From the NCBI GenBank assembly GCA_030041195.1, contig JASHOI010000362.1, positions 1-22,398 on the forward strand: a DNA stretch of 22,398 nucleotides, in the 5' to 3' direction. This document shows positions 1 through 8,200 of the stretch, piece by piece. The position numbers and the translations under genes are program-made. The DNA is from Streptosporangiaceae bacterium. Lineage in GTDB: Bacteria; Actinomycetota; Actinomycetes; Streptosporangiales; Streptosporangiaceae. Position 1 is the stretch's first letter. Every line of letters begins with the position of its first letter. Below the pieces are notes generated by a model. It was not told where the DNA came from and did not search any database. It saw only the letters and a program-made list of their open reading frames with translations.

Positions 1-444
1 TCGGCGAGGCTGCCGGAGATCAAGATCGTGATGCTGACCGTTTCCGACGACGACACCGATCTGTTCGCCGCGCTGCGGGCCGGGGCCGACGGGTACCTGC
101 TGAAGACCATGAACTTCACCCGGCTGCCCGATGCGCTGGCCGGTGTCTGCTCCGGTGAGGCAGCCATGCAGCGAACGCTGGTCGCCCGGGTGCTGGAACG
201 TTTCCGCGGGCAGGAGCCGCGGTGGCGGCAGATCATCAGCTGCGAGCCGGCCGGCGGTCGGCTGACCAGCCGCGAATGGGAAGTACTCGAGCTGCTCACC
301 CGGGAACGGTCGACCGCGGAGATCGCCCAGAGGCTGGTGATCTCGCCCAGCGCGGTGCGGGTGCACATCTCCTCGATCGTGCGCAAGCTCCGGGCCGCCG
401 ACCGGGCCGCGGTCATCGAGCTGTTCAAGCACTCGGGAACCTGA
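1..444 (+). CDS. NarL/FixJ-family response regulator, 5'-truncated by window edge
   Basis: This is the C-terminal 147 residues of a two-component DNA-binding response regulator; the frame is open from base 1, so the true start lies outside. The first part is the end of a receiver domain: the MLTVSDDD segment carries the switch Thr and GADGYLLK carries the conserved Lys. The phospho-accepting Asp lies upstream of the window. After a linker, residues about 85-140 form a LuxR/GerE helix-turn-helix with LTSREWEVLELL, a TAEIAQRLVISPSAVRVHIS recognition region and a VRKL segment. It would bind DNA when phosphorylated by a sensor kinase not visible here. The ATG at 31 is internal to the receiver fold and is not a plausible start. 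The family is clear; the regulon is unknown. Confidence 0.9.
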   Translation, partial: SARLPEIKIVMLTVSDDDTDLFAALRAGADGYLLKTMNFTRLPDALAGVCSGEAAMQRTLVARVLERFRGQEPRWRQIISCEPAGGRLTSREWEVLELLTRERSTAEIAQRLVISPSAVRVHISSIVRKLRAADRAAVIELFKHSGT

Positions 445-446
445 AC

Positions 447-466
447 GACCCCGGATCGGCCGGGTC
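447..466 (+). terminator. Short bulged hairpin after the response regulator
   Basis: GACCC-C-GG pairs with CCGGGTC to give a 7-bp stem with one bulged C, starting three bases after the stop codon. There is no T-tract. It is a weak terminator candidate. Confidence 0.3.
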
Positions 467-508
467 ATCGGGCGCTCAGGAACTTGAACGCCCGGCCGTT
501 GCCCGGCC

Positions 509-537
509 CCTTGCCGGCCGGCAATGCCGGAGCAAGG
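509..537 (+). terminator. Hairpin, 6+4 bp stem, probable terminator
   Basis: CCTTGC at 509-514 pairs with GCAAGG at 532-537, and CGGC at 515-518 pairs with GCCG at 526-529. This gives a 10-bp stem with a 2-nt GA bulge and a 7-nt loop. It lies between the response regulator and the next gene. A T-tract is absent, as is common in actinobacterial terminators. The rest of the 445-662 gap shows no convincing gene. Confidence 0.45.
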
Positions 538-662
538 GTTGAGCAGGCCGCGGAAGGCGGACGGGGGGCCGGGGGAAACGACGTCTCAGCCCATCGGGCG
601 CATCATGCCTTGCTCGTTCGCCTGCCCGCGGGTGCCGGCGCTCAGCGAAAGGACGAAGAGCC

Positions 663-1568
663 ATGCAACCGCCAGCTGCCCCCGCTCCCCCTGATTTCCG
701 TGCCGCGTCACCCACGCTGACCCGCTTCCAGCAGCTCGGGCCGCTGGGTGAGCTGCCGGGGACGTGGGCCGGGCACGGCTTCAACCTGATCGCCCGCCCG
801 GACCACCAGGGCGGCAACGACATCTTCCTGGAACTCAACCCGACCGACGAGCATCTGAGCCTGAGCGCGATAGGCGGCGCCATTCCCAACCGCGGCTCGG
901 TTCAGAATGACATCGAGCTCTTCGGCATCCACTACCTGCAGCAGATCAGTGATCACTCCACCGGCGGCGCGATCCACATCGAGCCTGGCCTGTGGCTGAA
1001 TATCCCGGCGACGACCGACCCGGAGCAGGGAGCCACGGTGGCGCGCCTGGCCACGATCCCGCATGGCACCGCGGTCCTCGGGCAAGGCACCGCGTTTGAA
1101 CAGGAAGGTGGGCCCAAGATCCAGCCGGCCAACACCGTGCCGTTCCCGGTCGGCGGCGCGCCGCCGGCGCCGGGCACGCCCAACCCGTTCCCGGAGTACG
1201 ACCTCTCGAGCAACAGCGTCTTCCGCACCACTCCCACCCCGGCCGGGGTGACGCAGCGCCTGGTGACGGACCCGAACTCGCTGCTGGTCGACGACATCGC
1301 CGGCCAGACCATCACCCAGACGATCGTGCTCGCCGTCACGTCGGTACCGCCCACGGGCGTCACCGCCTTCGGTCCGGGCGCGGAGGACATACCGTTCCTG
1401 GGCCCGAACGCGACGGTAGCGGAGTTCAGCGCCATCTTCTGGATCGAAAAAGTGCGTTACGGCGACCGGGAGTATCTGCAACTGCAGTACACCCAGACCG
1501 TGCTGCTGAACTTCGCCGACCTCAGCTGGCCGCACGTGTCCGTGGCCACGCTCAGGAAGGTCACCTGA
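663..1568 (+). CDS. Putative heme-binding, nitrobindin/FABP-like beta-barrel protein
   Basis: This 301-residue soluble protein has no signal peptide; a Pro/Ala-rich leader of about 20 residues precedes the domain. LGELPGTWAGHGFNLIARPD at about 27-46 resembles the GTW-G-G opening of nitrobindin/THAP4-like heme-binding barrels. The later IGGAIPNRGS, HYLQQISD, HIEPGLWLNIPAT and ATIPHGTAVLGQG stretches match, from memory, a bacterial/fungal family annotated simply as heme-binding protein. Conserved His residues in the HYLQQ and IPHG segments are candidate ligands. ATG at 663 is preceded by AAAGGA and GAAGAG, a reasonable ribosome site. It stands alone on the plus strand and converges with cydB. 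The fold assignment is moderately sure; the substrate and heme state are inferred. Confidence 0.6.
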   Translation: MQPPAAPAPPDFRAASPTLTRFQQLGPLGELPGTWAGHGFNLIARPDHQGGNDIFLELNPTDEHLSLSAIGGAIPNRGSVQNDIELFGIHYLQQISDHSTGGAIHIEPGLWLNIPATTDPEQGATVARLATIPHGTAVLGQGTAFEQEGGPKIQPANTVPFPVGGAPPAPGTPNPFPEYDLSSNSVFRTTPTPAGVTQRLVTDPNSLLVDDIAGQTITQTIVLAVTSVPPTGVTAFGPGAEDIPFLGPNATVAEFSAIFWIEKVRYGDREYLQLQYTQTVLLNFADLSWPHVSVATLRKVT

Positions 1569-1574
1569 GGACCC

Positions 1575-1598
1575 GCGCGCCGATCGTGGCCTGCGCGC
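1575..1598. terminator. Hairpin between convergent genes (bidirectional)
   Basis: GCGCGC at 1575-1580 and GCGCGC at 1593-1598 can pair across a 12-nt loop. The hairpin fills the gap between the plus-strand stop at 1568 and the cydB stop at 1600, so it could end transcription in both directions. Confidence 0.4.
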
Positions 1599-1599
1599 T

Positions 1600-2766
1600 T
1601 CAGCGATCCCGGTCACGCCGGGCACGGGCGCGCGCCACGGCGCCGGCGGCGATCAGGCAGATGGCCACGACCCGGCTGACCCAGCCCGGCCGCCCGGGTG
1701 ATCCGCGCCGCGCCACCGGGGATTCGGCGTCGGCCGGGCCGCCCGCCGGCGCCGCGAGCCCCTCGCCCGCCTGCAGCAGCTGCCGCCCATGCAGGGAGAA
1801 CAGCAGCGCGAACGAGGGCCCGATCACCAGCACCACGACGACGAACAGCGCGACGAGGGCGACCAGGGTCGAATGCGGTGCGCCCGCGTTGCTCAGCGTC
1901 ACCGCCGTGCCTGGCAGCAGCGCCGGGTACTGGGCCACGCCCCATCCCCACACCACGGCGGCCACGCCGAGCGCCGCAAGCACCCGGACGCCGCGCGGCA
2001 GGCCCGCCGCCAGCATGGCCAGCACGGCGAGTCCGGTCACCGCGGCGAGGATCACCAGCGGCAGCGCGCGCCCGGTCAGCTGACGCTGCAGCGCTGGCGC
2101 GGCGCCGTGCAGTTCGAGCAGGGTGGCCAGGGACAGGGCCCCGGTCATCACCCCGGCGGCCTGCGCCCGGCGGGTGAAGTAACGCTGCATGCGGCGGTCG
2201 CCGCGGCGTGCCGCCTCGCCGACGAGGTAGACGGCGGCCAGGTAGCCGCAGGCGCCGACGAACAAGAAGCCGATCAGCAGCGACGTTGGGTTCGTCCAGG
2301 CGGCCAGGCTGGCGCGGCTGGCGTCGGCTGGTATGTGGCCGGCCGCCACGGCCCCGATCACGGTGCCCATGAAGAACGGGGTCAGCAGCGAGGAAAACGC
2401 GAACACCGCGCCGAAGACGCGCTGCAGCGCAATCCCGGAGACCTCCTTGCGGAACGCGAACCCGGCGCCGCGCAGCACGATCCCGCCCACCGCGAGCCAG
2501 AGCGGCAGCGCGGCCGCGGTCATCACCGCGGCGAACGCGACCGGGAATGCGGTCCAGAAGATGACCAGCGCGAAGACCAGCCAGACGTGGTTGGCCTCCC
2601 ACACCGGGGTGATCGACTCGTCGATCAGCCGCCGCGGCGCGTGCCCGCGCCGGTCGCCGCCGGCCAGCAGGTCCCACAGGCCGCCGCCAAAGTCGGCGCC
2701 GCCCAGTATCCCGTACAGGGTGACCGAGGCCAGCAGGATGCCGCCCACGGCCGCCGCCGCGATCAC
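1600..2766 (-). CDS. cydB: Cytochrome bd oxidase subunit II
   Basis: This is the second subunit of the membrane quinol oxidase that reduces O2 to water with high affinity. The 388-residue product has about eight hydrophobic helices. GILGGADFGGGLWDLLAGG at about 18-36 and WEANHVWLVFALV in helix 2 are CydB hallmarks, followed by FRKEVSGIALQRVFGAVFAFSS. The length suits the family. The start is a GTG at 2766 whose last bases overlap the cydA stop as GTGA, indicating translational coupling. An in-frame extension runs further upstream inside cydA but encodes only Arg/Gly/Pro-rich non-membrane sequence, so it was not used. The C-terminal tail is Arg-rich (ARARARRDRDR), consistent with a cytoplasmic end. 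The cydDC exporter genes are not adjacent. Confidence 0.93.
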   Translation of the reverse strand: MIAAAAVGGILLASVTLYGILGGADFGGGLWDLLAGGDRRGHAPRRLIDESITPVWEANHVWLVFALVIFWTAFPVAFAAVMTAAALPLWLAVGGIVLRGAGFAFRKEVSGIALQRVFGAVFAFSSLLTPFFMGTVIGAVAAGHIPADASRASLAAWTNPTSLLIGFLFVGACGYLAAVYLVGEAARRGDRRMQRYFTRRAQAAGVMTGALSLATLLELHGAAPALQRQLTGRALPLVILAAVTGLAVLAMLAAGLPRGVRVLAALGVAAVVWGWGVAQYPALLPGTAVTLSNAGAPHSTLVALVALFVVVVLVIGPSFALLFSLHGRQLLQAGEGLAAPAGGPADAESPVARRGSPGRPGWVSRVVAICLIAAGAVARARARRDRDR

Positions 2767-4223
2767 GTCCCGCCCCGGCCGGCCCGCGTGCCCCGCGTGT
2801 CCCGCGTGCCCCCCGCGCCCGGCGCATCCTGGGCTTCCGGCCGCGGGCCGTAAGGGACACCGGTTTCGGGGACGCCGCCGCGGCGCCAGCGGCGGGCCAG
2901 CGCCCGCAAGATCAGGATCGTCGCGGTCCCGAGCGCGGCGTACAGGACGATCACGATGCTGAGGCTGGCGATGACGCCGCCGTTCGTGGTGGCCGCCTGG
3001 GTGGTGGTCTGCAGCCGGTACACCACCCACGGCTGCCTGCCGACCTCGGTGACCACCCAGCCCGCCTCCATGGCGACGATCGCGGCCAGCCCGCTGACGG
3101 CGCCGAGCAGCCAGAACAGCCGCTGGCGCGGCAGCGCGCGGCGCCGCCACCAGGCCCACAGGGCCCACAGCCCAGCCAGCAGCAGCAGGAACCCGATGCC
3201 GACCATGGCGTCGAAGCACAGGTGGATCAACCAGACCACCGGCGGCCGGTCAGCGGCCGGCACCGTGTCCCAGCCGATGACCCTGGTGCCGGGACTGAAC
3301 CCGACCAGCAGCGAGTCCACGTCCGGAATCCGCAGGCCAGCGTAGATGTGCCCGTTCGCATAGACCCCGCCGAGCCACTCCGGGACGTGCGACGACGTGC
3401 GCGCGACGTACTCCATCGAAGCGAACTTGACCGGCTGGTCGTGCGCGATATCCCGGGCGGCGGTGTCGCCGACGAAGATCTGGAACGGGGTGATGATCGC
3501 GGCGGGCACGAACCCCAGCGCGAACCCGGTGTAGTGATACCGGTCCCGCCGGCCGCGCAGGATGCCCGCCGCGTACACCCCGGCGACGGTGAACCCGGCG
3601 ACCATGTACGCCGCCAGGATCATGTGCGGCATCTCGTAGATCGCGGCGCGGTTGAAGAACACCTGCCACGCGTCGACCGATACGATCCGGCCGTGCGACA
3701 CGGTGAACCCGCCGGGCTGGTTCATCCACGCGTTGACCGCGATCACCGACATGGCCCCGAAGATGCCGCTCACCGCGATCGGCACCCCGGTCCACCAGTG
3801 CGCCCATCCGCCCAGCCGCCGCCAGCCGTACAGGTAGATCGCGGTGAAGATGGCCTCGAGGAAGAAGAACAGGCCCTCAAAGCCGAACGGCAGCCCCAGC
3901 ACCGCCCCGTACTTGCGCATCAGCCCGGGCCACAGCAGGCCCATCTCGAACGACAGCACCGTCCCGGTGACCGCGCCGACGGCGACCAGCACGCCCATCG
4001 CCTGCGACCAGCGCCGCGCCAGCACGATGGCCACCTGGTTTCGCCGCCGGATCCCGACGAACTCCGCGATCAGCACGATCGTCGGCAGCGCGATCCCCAG
4101 GCAGGCCAGGATGATGTGGAAACCCAGGGTTGCCGCCATCTGCGCGCGAGCGGGGACCACCTCCCCGCTGGCCCGCGTGGCGGCCACCATCGCTACGTCA
4201 GCTAAGCGCACGACAATCACCAC
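2763..4223 (-). CDS. cydA: Cytochrome bd oxidase subunit I
   Basis: This is the heme-bearing, quinol-oxidising subunit of the bd/CIO-type terminal oxidase. The 486-residue product has about nine membrane helices. His36 in TLGFHIIL is the expected N-terminal high-spin heme ligand, His200 in EMPHMILAAY fits the heme b558 His, and FEMGLLWP, FGFEGLFFFLEAIF and VVTEVGRQPW are family signatures. The quinol loop (GDTAARDIAHDQPVKFASME onward) is short, as in cyanide-insensitive (CioA-like) members. The start is uncertain. GTG 4223 has only a weak GGAA site, buried in a UUCG hairpin, and in-frame ATG 4190 would give a more usual N-terminus (His at 25) but has no visible ribosome site. The extreme C-terminus is a Thr/Arg/Gly tail encoded by 9-bp tandem repeats. 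The gene is coupled to cydB and lies 54 bases after the candidate immunity gene. Confidence 0.93.
   Translation of the reverse strand: MVIVVRLADVAMVAATRASGEVVPARAQMAATLGFHIILACLGIALPTIVLIAEFVGIRRRNQVAIVLARRWSQAMGVLVAVGAVTGTVLSFEMGLLWPGLMRKYGAVLGLPFGFEGLFFFLEAIFTAIYLYGWRRLGGWAHWWTGVPIAVSGIFGAMSVIAVNAWMNQPGGFTVSHGRIVSVDAWQVFFNRAAIYEMPHMILAAYMVAGFTVAGVYAAGILRGRRDRYHYTGFALGFVPAAIITPFQIFVGDTAARDIAHDQPVKFASMEYVARTSSHVPEWLGGVYANGHIYAGLRIPDVDSLLVGFSPGTRVIGWDTVPAADRPPVVWLIHLCFDAMVGIGFLLLLAGLWALWAWWRRRALPRQRLFWLLGAVSGLAAIVAMEAGWVVTEVGRQPWVVYRLQTTTQAATTNGGVIASLSIVIVLYAALGTATILILRALARRWRRGGVPETGVPYGPRPEAQDAPGAGGTRDTRGTRAGRGGT
2785..2811. repeat. 9-bp tandem repeat x3 in the cydA 3' end
   Basis: Three units, CGCGTGCCC, CGCGTGTCC and CGCGTGCCC, stand head to tail. 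In cydA they encode an Arg-Gly-Thr/Asp-Thr-Arg tail just before the stop, so changes in copy number would keep the frame. The tail is outside the conserved CydA core. Confidence 0.7.
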
Positions 4224-4238
4224 GTTTCCGAAGAAACG
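4223..4238 (-). promoter_or_regulatory. UUCG-tetraloop hairpin at the cydA start
   Basis: On the cydA strand CGTTTC-TTCG-GAAACG forms a perfect 6-bp stem closed by a canonical c(UUCG)g tetraloop. It takes in the GGAA ribosome-site candidate and the first base of GTG 4223. It could limit initiation there, or sit in the leader if translation starts at ATG 4190. No T-tract follows, so it is not an ordinary terminator. Confidence 0.5.
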
Positions 4239-4277
4239 GTACTGTGCGCGGCCGGCCGGAACTCGCTCGGCCCGCCC

Positions 4278-5228
4278 TCAGCGGTAGTCGGCGGCGTCGG
4301 CGTCCTCGACCAGCCGCCCTCCCCGGCTCGGACGCCGGGACCGCCCGGTCAGCAGGACCGGCGCGAGGGTCTCGAATACCCTCCGCACCGCCTCGCCGTG
4401 GTATTCCTCGATGAACGGAGTGGCCTGCAGGAACACCTGCCCGCCCGGCATCTCGGCGACCTCGGCGAATGCGCCGGAAGCGGCCAGCGCCGCAGCTCCG
4501 CCGAGGCGAGCGCCCAGTTCCGCGGCGCACACGGTGACCCAGGAATAGCCACGCAGCACCTCGTGGCAGCGCGGGATGGTGGTCTCCGGGGTACGCGGCC
4601 TGCCCGACGGATCCGGCGTCCGGGCCGTCGCCCGTTCCAGGGCGGTCCGGCCGTCGATGCCGGCGTCGTCGGTGACGTGCGCGTAGCACGCATCCGCGCG
4701 GGCCGCCCAGTCCCTGGTGAACACCGCCCACCGGAGCTGGGCCTCGTGCGGGTACGCCTCGCGGGCCGCTGCCTCCCCCGCGCCGCCGAGGGCGTGGTGG
4801 ACCTGCAGCGTGATCCATTCCGGATGCTCGTGCAGCCGGTGCACGCTGATCCGCAGGCTGCTCTGCGGGCTGGCGTACTGACCTCGCTCGTCCAGGGCGC
4901 TCGCGGTCAGCGTTATATGGAACGGATAGGTCCGCCCCAGTCTGGCCAGCACCTGCTCCCAGGCGCGGCCGGAATACCGCGTGGTGCTGCCGCCGAGCGT
5001 GGTCGGCTTGGTGATCACGTTCAGCTCGCCAGCGGCGCCGCCCGCCGGGCCCATCGGCGCGGCCGGATCCGCCCGGTGGTCGAACGCCAGCGACGGGCCC
5101 GCCCTCAGCCCCCGGTCGAACTCCGGCAGCAGTTCCTCGCGCGTGGCGGTCAGCCACCCGGCCGCGAGCGCGGCGAACTCCTCGCGGGACCCGGCGCGCG
5201 CGACGATGTCAGCCTGCAGCCAGCCCAT
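4278..5228 (-). CDS. Candidate immunity protein for the upstream RHS toxin
   Basis: This 316-residue soluble protein is of uncertain family, with no signal peptide or membrane helix. It opens with MGWLQADIVARAG and an acidic, Leu-rich helical region. The middle section (about 60-150) is predicted to be mostly beta, with TYPFHITLTAS and SSLRISVHRL. The C-terminal part has GYSWVTVCAAELGARLGG, GGQVFLQATPF and VRRVFETLAPVL. The layout reminds me of large DUF3396/Imm52-like immunity proteins, but I cannot confirm membership. ATG 5228 has a good AGAGG site 3 bases upstream. The gene follows the RHS stop by 44 bases on the same strand, the standard place for a cognate immunity gene. The role is inferred from position; it could instead be an unrelated hypothetical protein. 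Confidence 0.6.
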   Translation of the reverse strand: MGWLQADIVARAGSREEFAALAAGWLTATREELLPEFDRGLRAGPSLAFDHRADPAAPMGPAGGAAGELNVITKPTTLGGSTTRYSGRAWEQVLARLGRTYPFHITLTASALDERGQYASPQSSLRISVHRLHEHPEWITLQVHHALGGAGEAAAREAYPHEAQLRWAVFTRDWAARADACYAHVTDDAGIDGRTALERATARTPDPSGRPRTPETTIPRCHEVLRGYSWVTVCAAELGARLGGAAALAASGAFAEVAEMPGGQVFLQATPFIEEYHGEAVRRVFETLAPVLLTGRSRRPSRGGRLVEDADAADYR

Positions 5229-5272
5229 ATACCTCTAGCCTCTGCGCCGGAAGTGGCGGCGAGCCGACGCCG

Positions 5273-8200
5273 TCACGCCGCGAAGAGAAGAAGCTCGCCG
5301 AGCGTCTCAAACAAGCCCCCAATCGCGTCAGCGGCCCCGACCACCGCGGCCGCGCCGAGTACCCCGGCCGTGGTAATGCCCGCGGCCTGCAAGGCTATCC
5401 GGCCCGCGTTCAGCCCCACGGCCGATAGCCGCGGGTCGCGCTTGAGCGTCAGCAGCCTCTCCTGCGGCTGGTATTCGAAGACCGGAACGGGATCCAGCGG
5501 GATCCTGTCCGTGACGTCGTAGATGACCGCGCCCAGCGAATCCGGCGGCGAGAACACCCTGAGGGTGTCGAACCCGAGGACGTCCACGTACACGTCGCTG
5601 TCCATCGGCTCCCCTTCCTCGGCGAGGGAGAACAGGGACCCGGCCGCAAGGAAGTTCTGGTTGTAGGCGTCCACGTACCACTCGGCCTCGGTCTCGGCCA
5701 GCCTCGTGGCCGCCGGTATGGTCGTGCTGATCGCGGACTTCACCTCCCATACATAGACGTCCTCGCCGCCGCCGAGGGGCAAGTACGTGAACAGGATGTC
5801 GGCCTTACCGTAGCTGGAACCTCCCGGGTCCTGGCCGCGCCGCAGCCTGCTCTTGGGCGCCCCGGGGATCTGCTCCTCGTATTCGACCCGGTCTGGAAGG
5901 CCGTGCAGCGGTTCGAGCTGGGCCGCGAGCTCGAACGACGCGACGTACGTGGCCGCGGTGTGCTGCGTGGTGAGGTCTCCGGTCGCGCCGGCCGCGAGCA
6001 TGGACACGGTGTTGGTGAGGTGGGCGGTCGCGCTGGCCGGCCGGCTGACCTGGCCAACCCGGGCCAGGCTGCTGACCTGCCCGGCGCCGATGGGCGCGAT
6101 GGCCAGCGTGCCCATCGGGTCGGTGAAGTTGACCGGGTCGTTGTTCGCGTACAGGTAGGGATTGGCGGGCTGGCCGGGCCGCGGGGCGCCGCTGAGCAGC
6201 GGATCCCGGGTGGTGAACCGGCCGATCTCGGCGTCGTAGACGCGGGCCCGCAGGTCCAGCAGCCGCCCGAGGGCCAGCTCGCCGCGGTAGCCGAAGCGGG
6301 GCAGCCGCGGGACGCGCGGCCCGGGCTGACGGCCGCGGTCCTCGCGTTCTGCCTCGCCGGGCTCGCGGCCGGCCGGCACGCCGAAGGCGTCGTAGTGCCG
6401 GGCCTGCACCCAGTCCTCGGTGTCCCCGGTGCGGATCTGTGACCCGTACGCGTCGTGGTGGAAGGCGGCGGCCGTGTGCCCGGAGCTGGCGAACGTCCGG
6501 GCGTAACCGTAGCTGAAGTCGGCGTCCAGCCGTCCCGGCTGATCATGCTCGGTGTCGTCGAGGTCCGGCCGCGCGCGCTGGGTCAGGATCTGCGGTATCT
6601 GGTCGCCGCTGCTCCACCGGTACCGGACGCTCGCGGCGCGCGCCTCGTCGCGAGCCTGGTCCGTGCGGGTCAGGACCAGTTCGACGACCTGCCCATCGCC
6701 GTCATACGTGGCCTGGACGACCTCGCTCAGGTCACGTTCGGTGCCGGTGACGCTGACCGGCCAGCCGAACCCGTTGTAACTGACCACGCGCCGGCGCTCG
6801 CCGTCGACCTCCTCGACCAGCCGTCCCGACGAGTCGTAACGGAACTGAACCCGGCGGCCGCGGGTCTCCAGGCCGGTGAGCTGGTCGGCGTCGTCGTAGG
6901 CGTAGTGGGTTTCGACGTCGCCGCGGCGCAGGCTGACCCGGTTGCCGGACGCGTCATAGGCCAGGTGCAGGTCGTCGCGCGGGGCGCCGCGCAGCCCGGA
7001 GAAGACGAGCTGCCCGGCCCGGTCGTAGCGGAACTCGCGGACCGCGTCGTGATCGGCCTGGGACACGATCCGGCCGTCGGGGTCGCGGGCGAGCGTGGTC
7101 TCGGCCACCGGCCGGTCATCCTCGATCACGGCGAACCTGTGCAGCAGGCCGCCGTCGTAGTGGTAGCGGCGGGCCAGCCGCCCGGGAAGCTGCTCGGTGA
7201 TCAGCCGCCCGTCCGCGTCCAGGGCGAAGGCCGCGTCGCCGGCCCGCGAGTCCCGCATCGCGATCAGCCTGCCGTTGGCGTTGTAGCTGTAGTCGACGGT
7301 CAGGCCGCCGGGGTAGGCCAGCGAGGTGCGCTGCCCGGCCGCGTCGTACGCGGCCTTGATCACCTGGCCGTCCGGCCCGGTGATGGTCAGCAGGTGCCCG
7401 TTGGCGTCGTAGGCGTAGTGCGTGGTCCCGGTGGCGTCGGTCATGCTGGTCCGCCGGCCGGCCTTGTCGTAGCTGAAGCTGACCGTTGGCGTGCCGTCGG
7501 CCGTCCACTGCAGCAGCCGCCCGTCGGCGTCGTAGGTCATGTGCTGGGCGTTGCCGGACGGGTCGGTGATCGTGATCAGGTTCCCGGCCTTGTCATACGT
7601 CCGGGTCGTGGTGCGGCCCAGCGGATCGGTCTCCGCGATGAGGCGGCCCGCCTTGTCATAGCCGTAGCTGGAGACCGCGCCCTTCGGGTCGGTGATCGAG
7701 ATCACGCGCCCGGCGGTGTCGTAGCCGTACTGGGTCGTGGCGCCATTGCCGTCGGTGACCTCGGTCAGCTGCCCGGCCGCGTCGTAGCCGAACTTGGTGA
7801 CCAGCCCGCTGGGGCTGATCACCGCGACGCGCTGGTGCCGCGCGTTGTACACGGTGCGGGTGATCCAGCCGCGCGGGTTGGTGGTGGTGACCACGCGTTC
7901 GGCCGCGTCGTAGCCGTACTCGGTCCGCAGCCCGGCCGGGCTGGTCGCCGAGATCCGGCGGCCGTCCGCGTCGTAGCCGTACTGGATGGTGCCGCCCCCG
8001 GCGTTGGTGACCTGGGTCAGGTGCCCGCCCGCGTCGTAGGCGCAGCTGACCTTCCGGCCGAGCGGGTCGATCGTGCTCGCCAGCCGCCCGGTCCCGGTCC
8101 AGGCCAGTCGCGCCGTCGCGCCGTCCGCGTCGGTGACGCTGGTCATGTTGCCGAGACCGTCGTAGCCGATCTGCCAGGTGCCGTCCAGGGGGTCGGTCAG

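Noticed and set aside
447..466. Possible small RNA in the 445-662 gap
   Set aside because: Only two hairpins are visible, with no promoter-like element; they are better explained as terminators.
708..1625. Minus-strand open frame opposite the heme-binding-like gene
   Set aside because: Arg/Gly/Val-rich antisense product; the plus-strand gene has a family match and a ribosome site.
2767..3219. Upstream extension of the cydB frame
   Set aside because: It lies within the conserved part of cydA and encodes Arg/Gly/Pro-rich sequence with no membrane helix; the GTG at 2766 with the GTGA overlap is the natural start.
3222..4205. Plus-strand open frame opposite cydA
   Set aside because: Product rich in Asp/His/Pro/Arg with no domain, antisense to a clear membrane oxidase gene.
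4198..5157. Alternative minus-strand frame over the candidate immunity gene
   Set aside because: Arg/Gly/Pro-rich product; the accepted frame has better composition, hydrophobic cores and an AGAGG site.
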